From CAZQDP01 sp964592375 (GTDB lineage Bacteria > Bacillota > Clostridia > RUG12999): 43,614 nucleotides of DNA. Positions 43,083-43,614 of this stretch are shown piece by piece; the stretch's first letter is position 1; every line of letters starts with the position of its first letter. Location of the stretch: NCBI GenBank assembly GCA_964592375.1, contig CAZQDP010000010.1:1-43614 (forward strand), written 5' to 3'. Under the pieces are notes generated by a model. The model saw only the letters and a program-made list of their open reading frames with translations. It did not search any database and had not been told where the DNA came from. Made by a program: the position numbers and the translations under genes.

Positions 43083-43614
43083 ATGAAAAAGACATTGTTT
43101 TTTTCCATCGTGTTTGTTGCAAGCCTGATGTTCCTCGCAGCATTTACCGCATCCGCTGCCACCGTTAGTATCGGTACAGTAGAAGTGAGTGGCACTACAG
43201 TAACCGTACCCTATACCGTGAGCGGTGCCGTGGCATCAGATCAATCCACTATCTTAGTTTATAATGCAACCGGAAGTGCGGCTCCTTCAGAAAGTAATAT
43301 TGTATACATAGACCAGTTTTCATCGTCAACTGCCGGTCCTTTGGTTTTTACCATGAAGGACGGAGCAACAAATAATACGCAGTACACTGTATTGATGGGT
43401 GGAACGAACGTAGCGAGTGCTGCAAGCGCCACTTTTGCATACGGCACAATTACCACTCCTTCATCATATACCGTAAAAGGGACGACGAATTATTTTTATC
43501 CTACGAAGTCGGGAGATCCTCTTATCGGTACAGGGAAACTACCAAACGAGGCAACCAGAGGATTTAAAATCAACTTAAAGACTGCTAACCAAGCAACCAT
43601 TTTAAAAACAGCTA
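43083..43614 (+). CDS. Secreted protein, N-terminal part (runs off the window)
   Basis: An open frame of 177 codons that continues past the end. It starts with a clear signal peptide: MKKTLFFSIVFVASLMFLAAF, then TASA, with likely cleavage after residue 25. The mature part is rich in Thr, Ser, Ala, Val and Gly and shows alternating beta-strand patterns (VSIGTVEVSGTTVTVPYTV, then YTVLMGGTNVASAASATF), like an Ig-like or cohesin-type extracellular domain. The function cannot be given from this part. GGAG lies 8 bases before the ATG, and it has its own promoter. Confidence 0.8.
   Translation, partial: MKKTLFFSIVFVASLMFLAAFTASAATVSIGTVEVSGTTVTVPYTVSGAVASDQSTILVYNATGSAAPSESNIVYIDQFSSSTAGPLVFTMKDGATNNTQYTVLMGGTNVASAASATFAYGTITTPSSYTVKGTTNYFYPTKSGDPLIGTGKLPNEATRGFKINLKTANQATILKTA

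Noticed and set aside
1..43614. CRISPR array, integrase, transposase or rRNA genes
   Set aside because: I found no regular spaced repeats, no recognisable mobile-element protein and no rRNA segment.

Overview
The window is about 43.6 kb of chromosome from a low-GC Gram-positive anaerobe, most likely a member of the Clostridia (Bacillota). The evidence is the gene order (gmk-rpoZ-coaBC-priA-def-fmt-yugP-rsmB-rlmN-prpC-prkC-rsgA-rpe-thiN), a PASTA-type Ser/Thr kinase, RemA, RecD2, a YmfF/YmfH peptidase pair, strong AGGAGG ribosome binding sites, and promoters of the TTGACA-17-TATAAT type. I cannot place it below class from sequence alone.

Layout. 1-5.8 kb: cysteine desulfurase and Fe-S scaffold genes, a reverse-strand polysaccharide deacetylase, then recD2-comFC. 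5.8-9 kb: a MATE exporter and a solitary phage portal protein gene with no other phage gene beside it. 9-13.6 kb, reverse strand: pyrimidine-nucleoside phosphorylase, TspO and a P-type Ca2+ ATPase. 13.7-16 kb: a GH29 fucosidase, yceD and rpmF. 16-17 kb: rlmB on the reverse strand. 17.0-37.5 kb: one 20-kb forward-strand run of housekeeping genes, mostly overlapping or a few bases apart. It covers nucleotide, CoA and thiamine cofactor synthesis, transcription (omega), replication restart, N-terminal methionine processing, rRNA modification, PP2C/PrkC signalling, ribosome assembly (RsgA), and membrane proteins plus the two M16 peptidases linked to EF-P modification. It ends at a strong hairpin terminator at 37.6 kb.

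The stretch 37.6-41.1 kb is AT-rich accessory DNA. It holds a reverse-strand restriction-modification operon: a HinfI-type adenine methylase that is truncated and has a damaged SAM motif, an HNH endonuclease, and an unknown third gene. After it come about 650 bases with a promoter and a tiny interrupted ORF, a tandem-hairpin region, and an unannotated 31-residue peptide with 10 cysteines whose Shine-Dalgarno lies in the loop of a perfect hairpin. From 41.1 kb come a PRK06851-type ATPase, thioredoxin (reverse), tRNA-Thr(CGT), and the start of a secreted protein that runs off the window.

Most notable: the Cys/Arg/Trp-rich mini-peptide and its hairpin; the decayed methylase beside an apparently intact nuclease; the orphan portal protein; a frameshift in the yugP-type metallopeptidase; and an inverted repeat whose right arm fills the promoter spacer of the secreted-protein gene.
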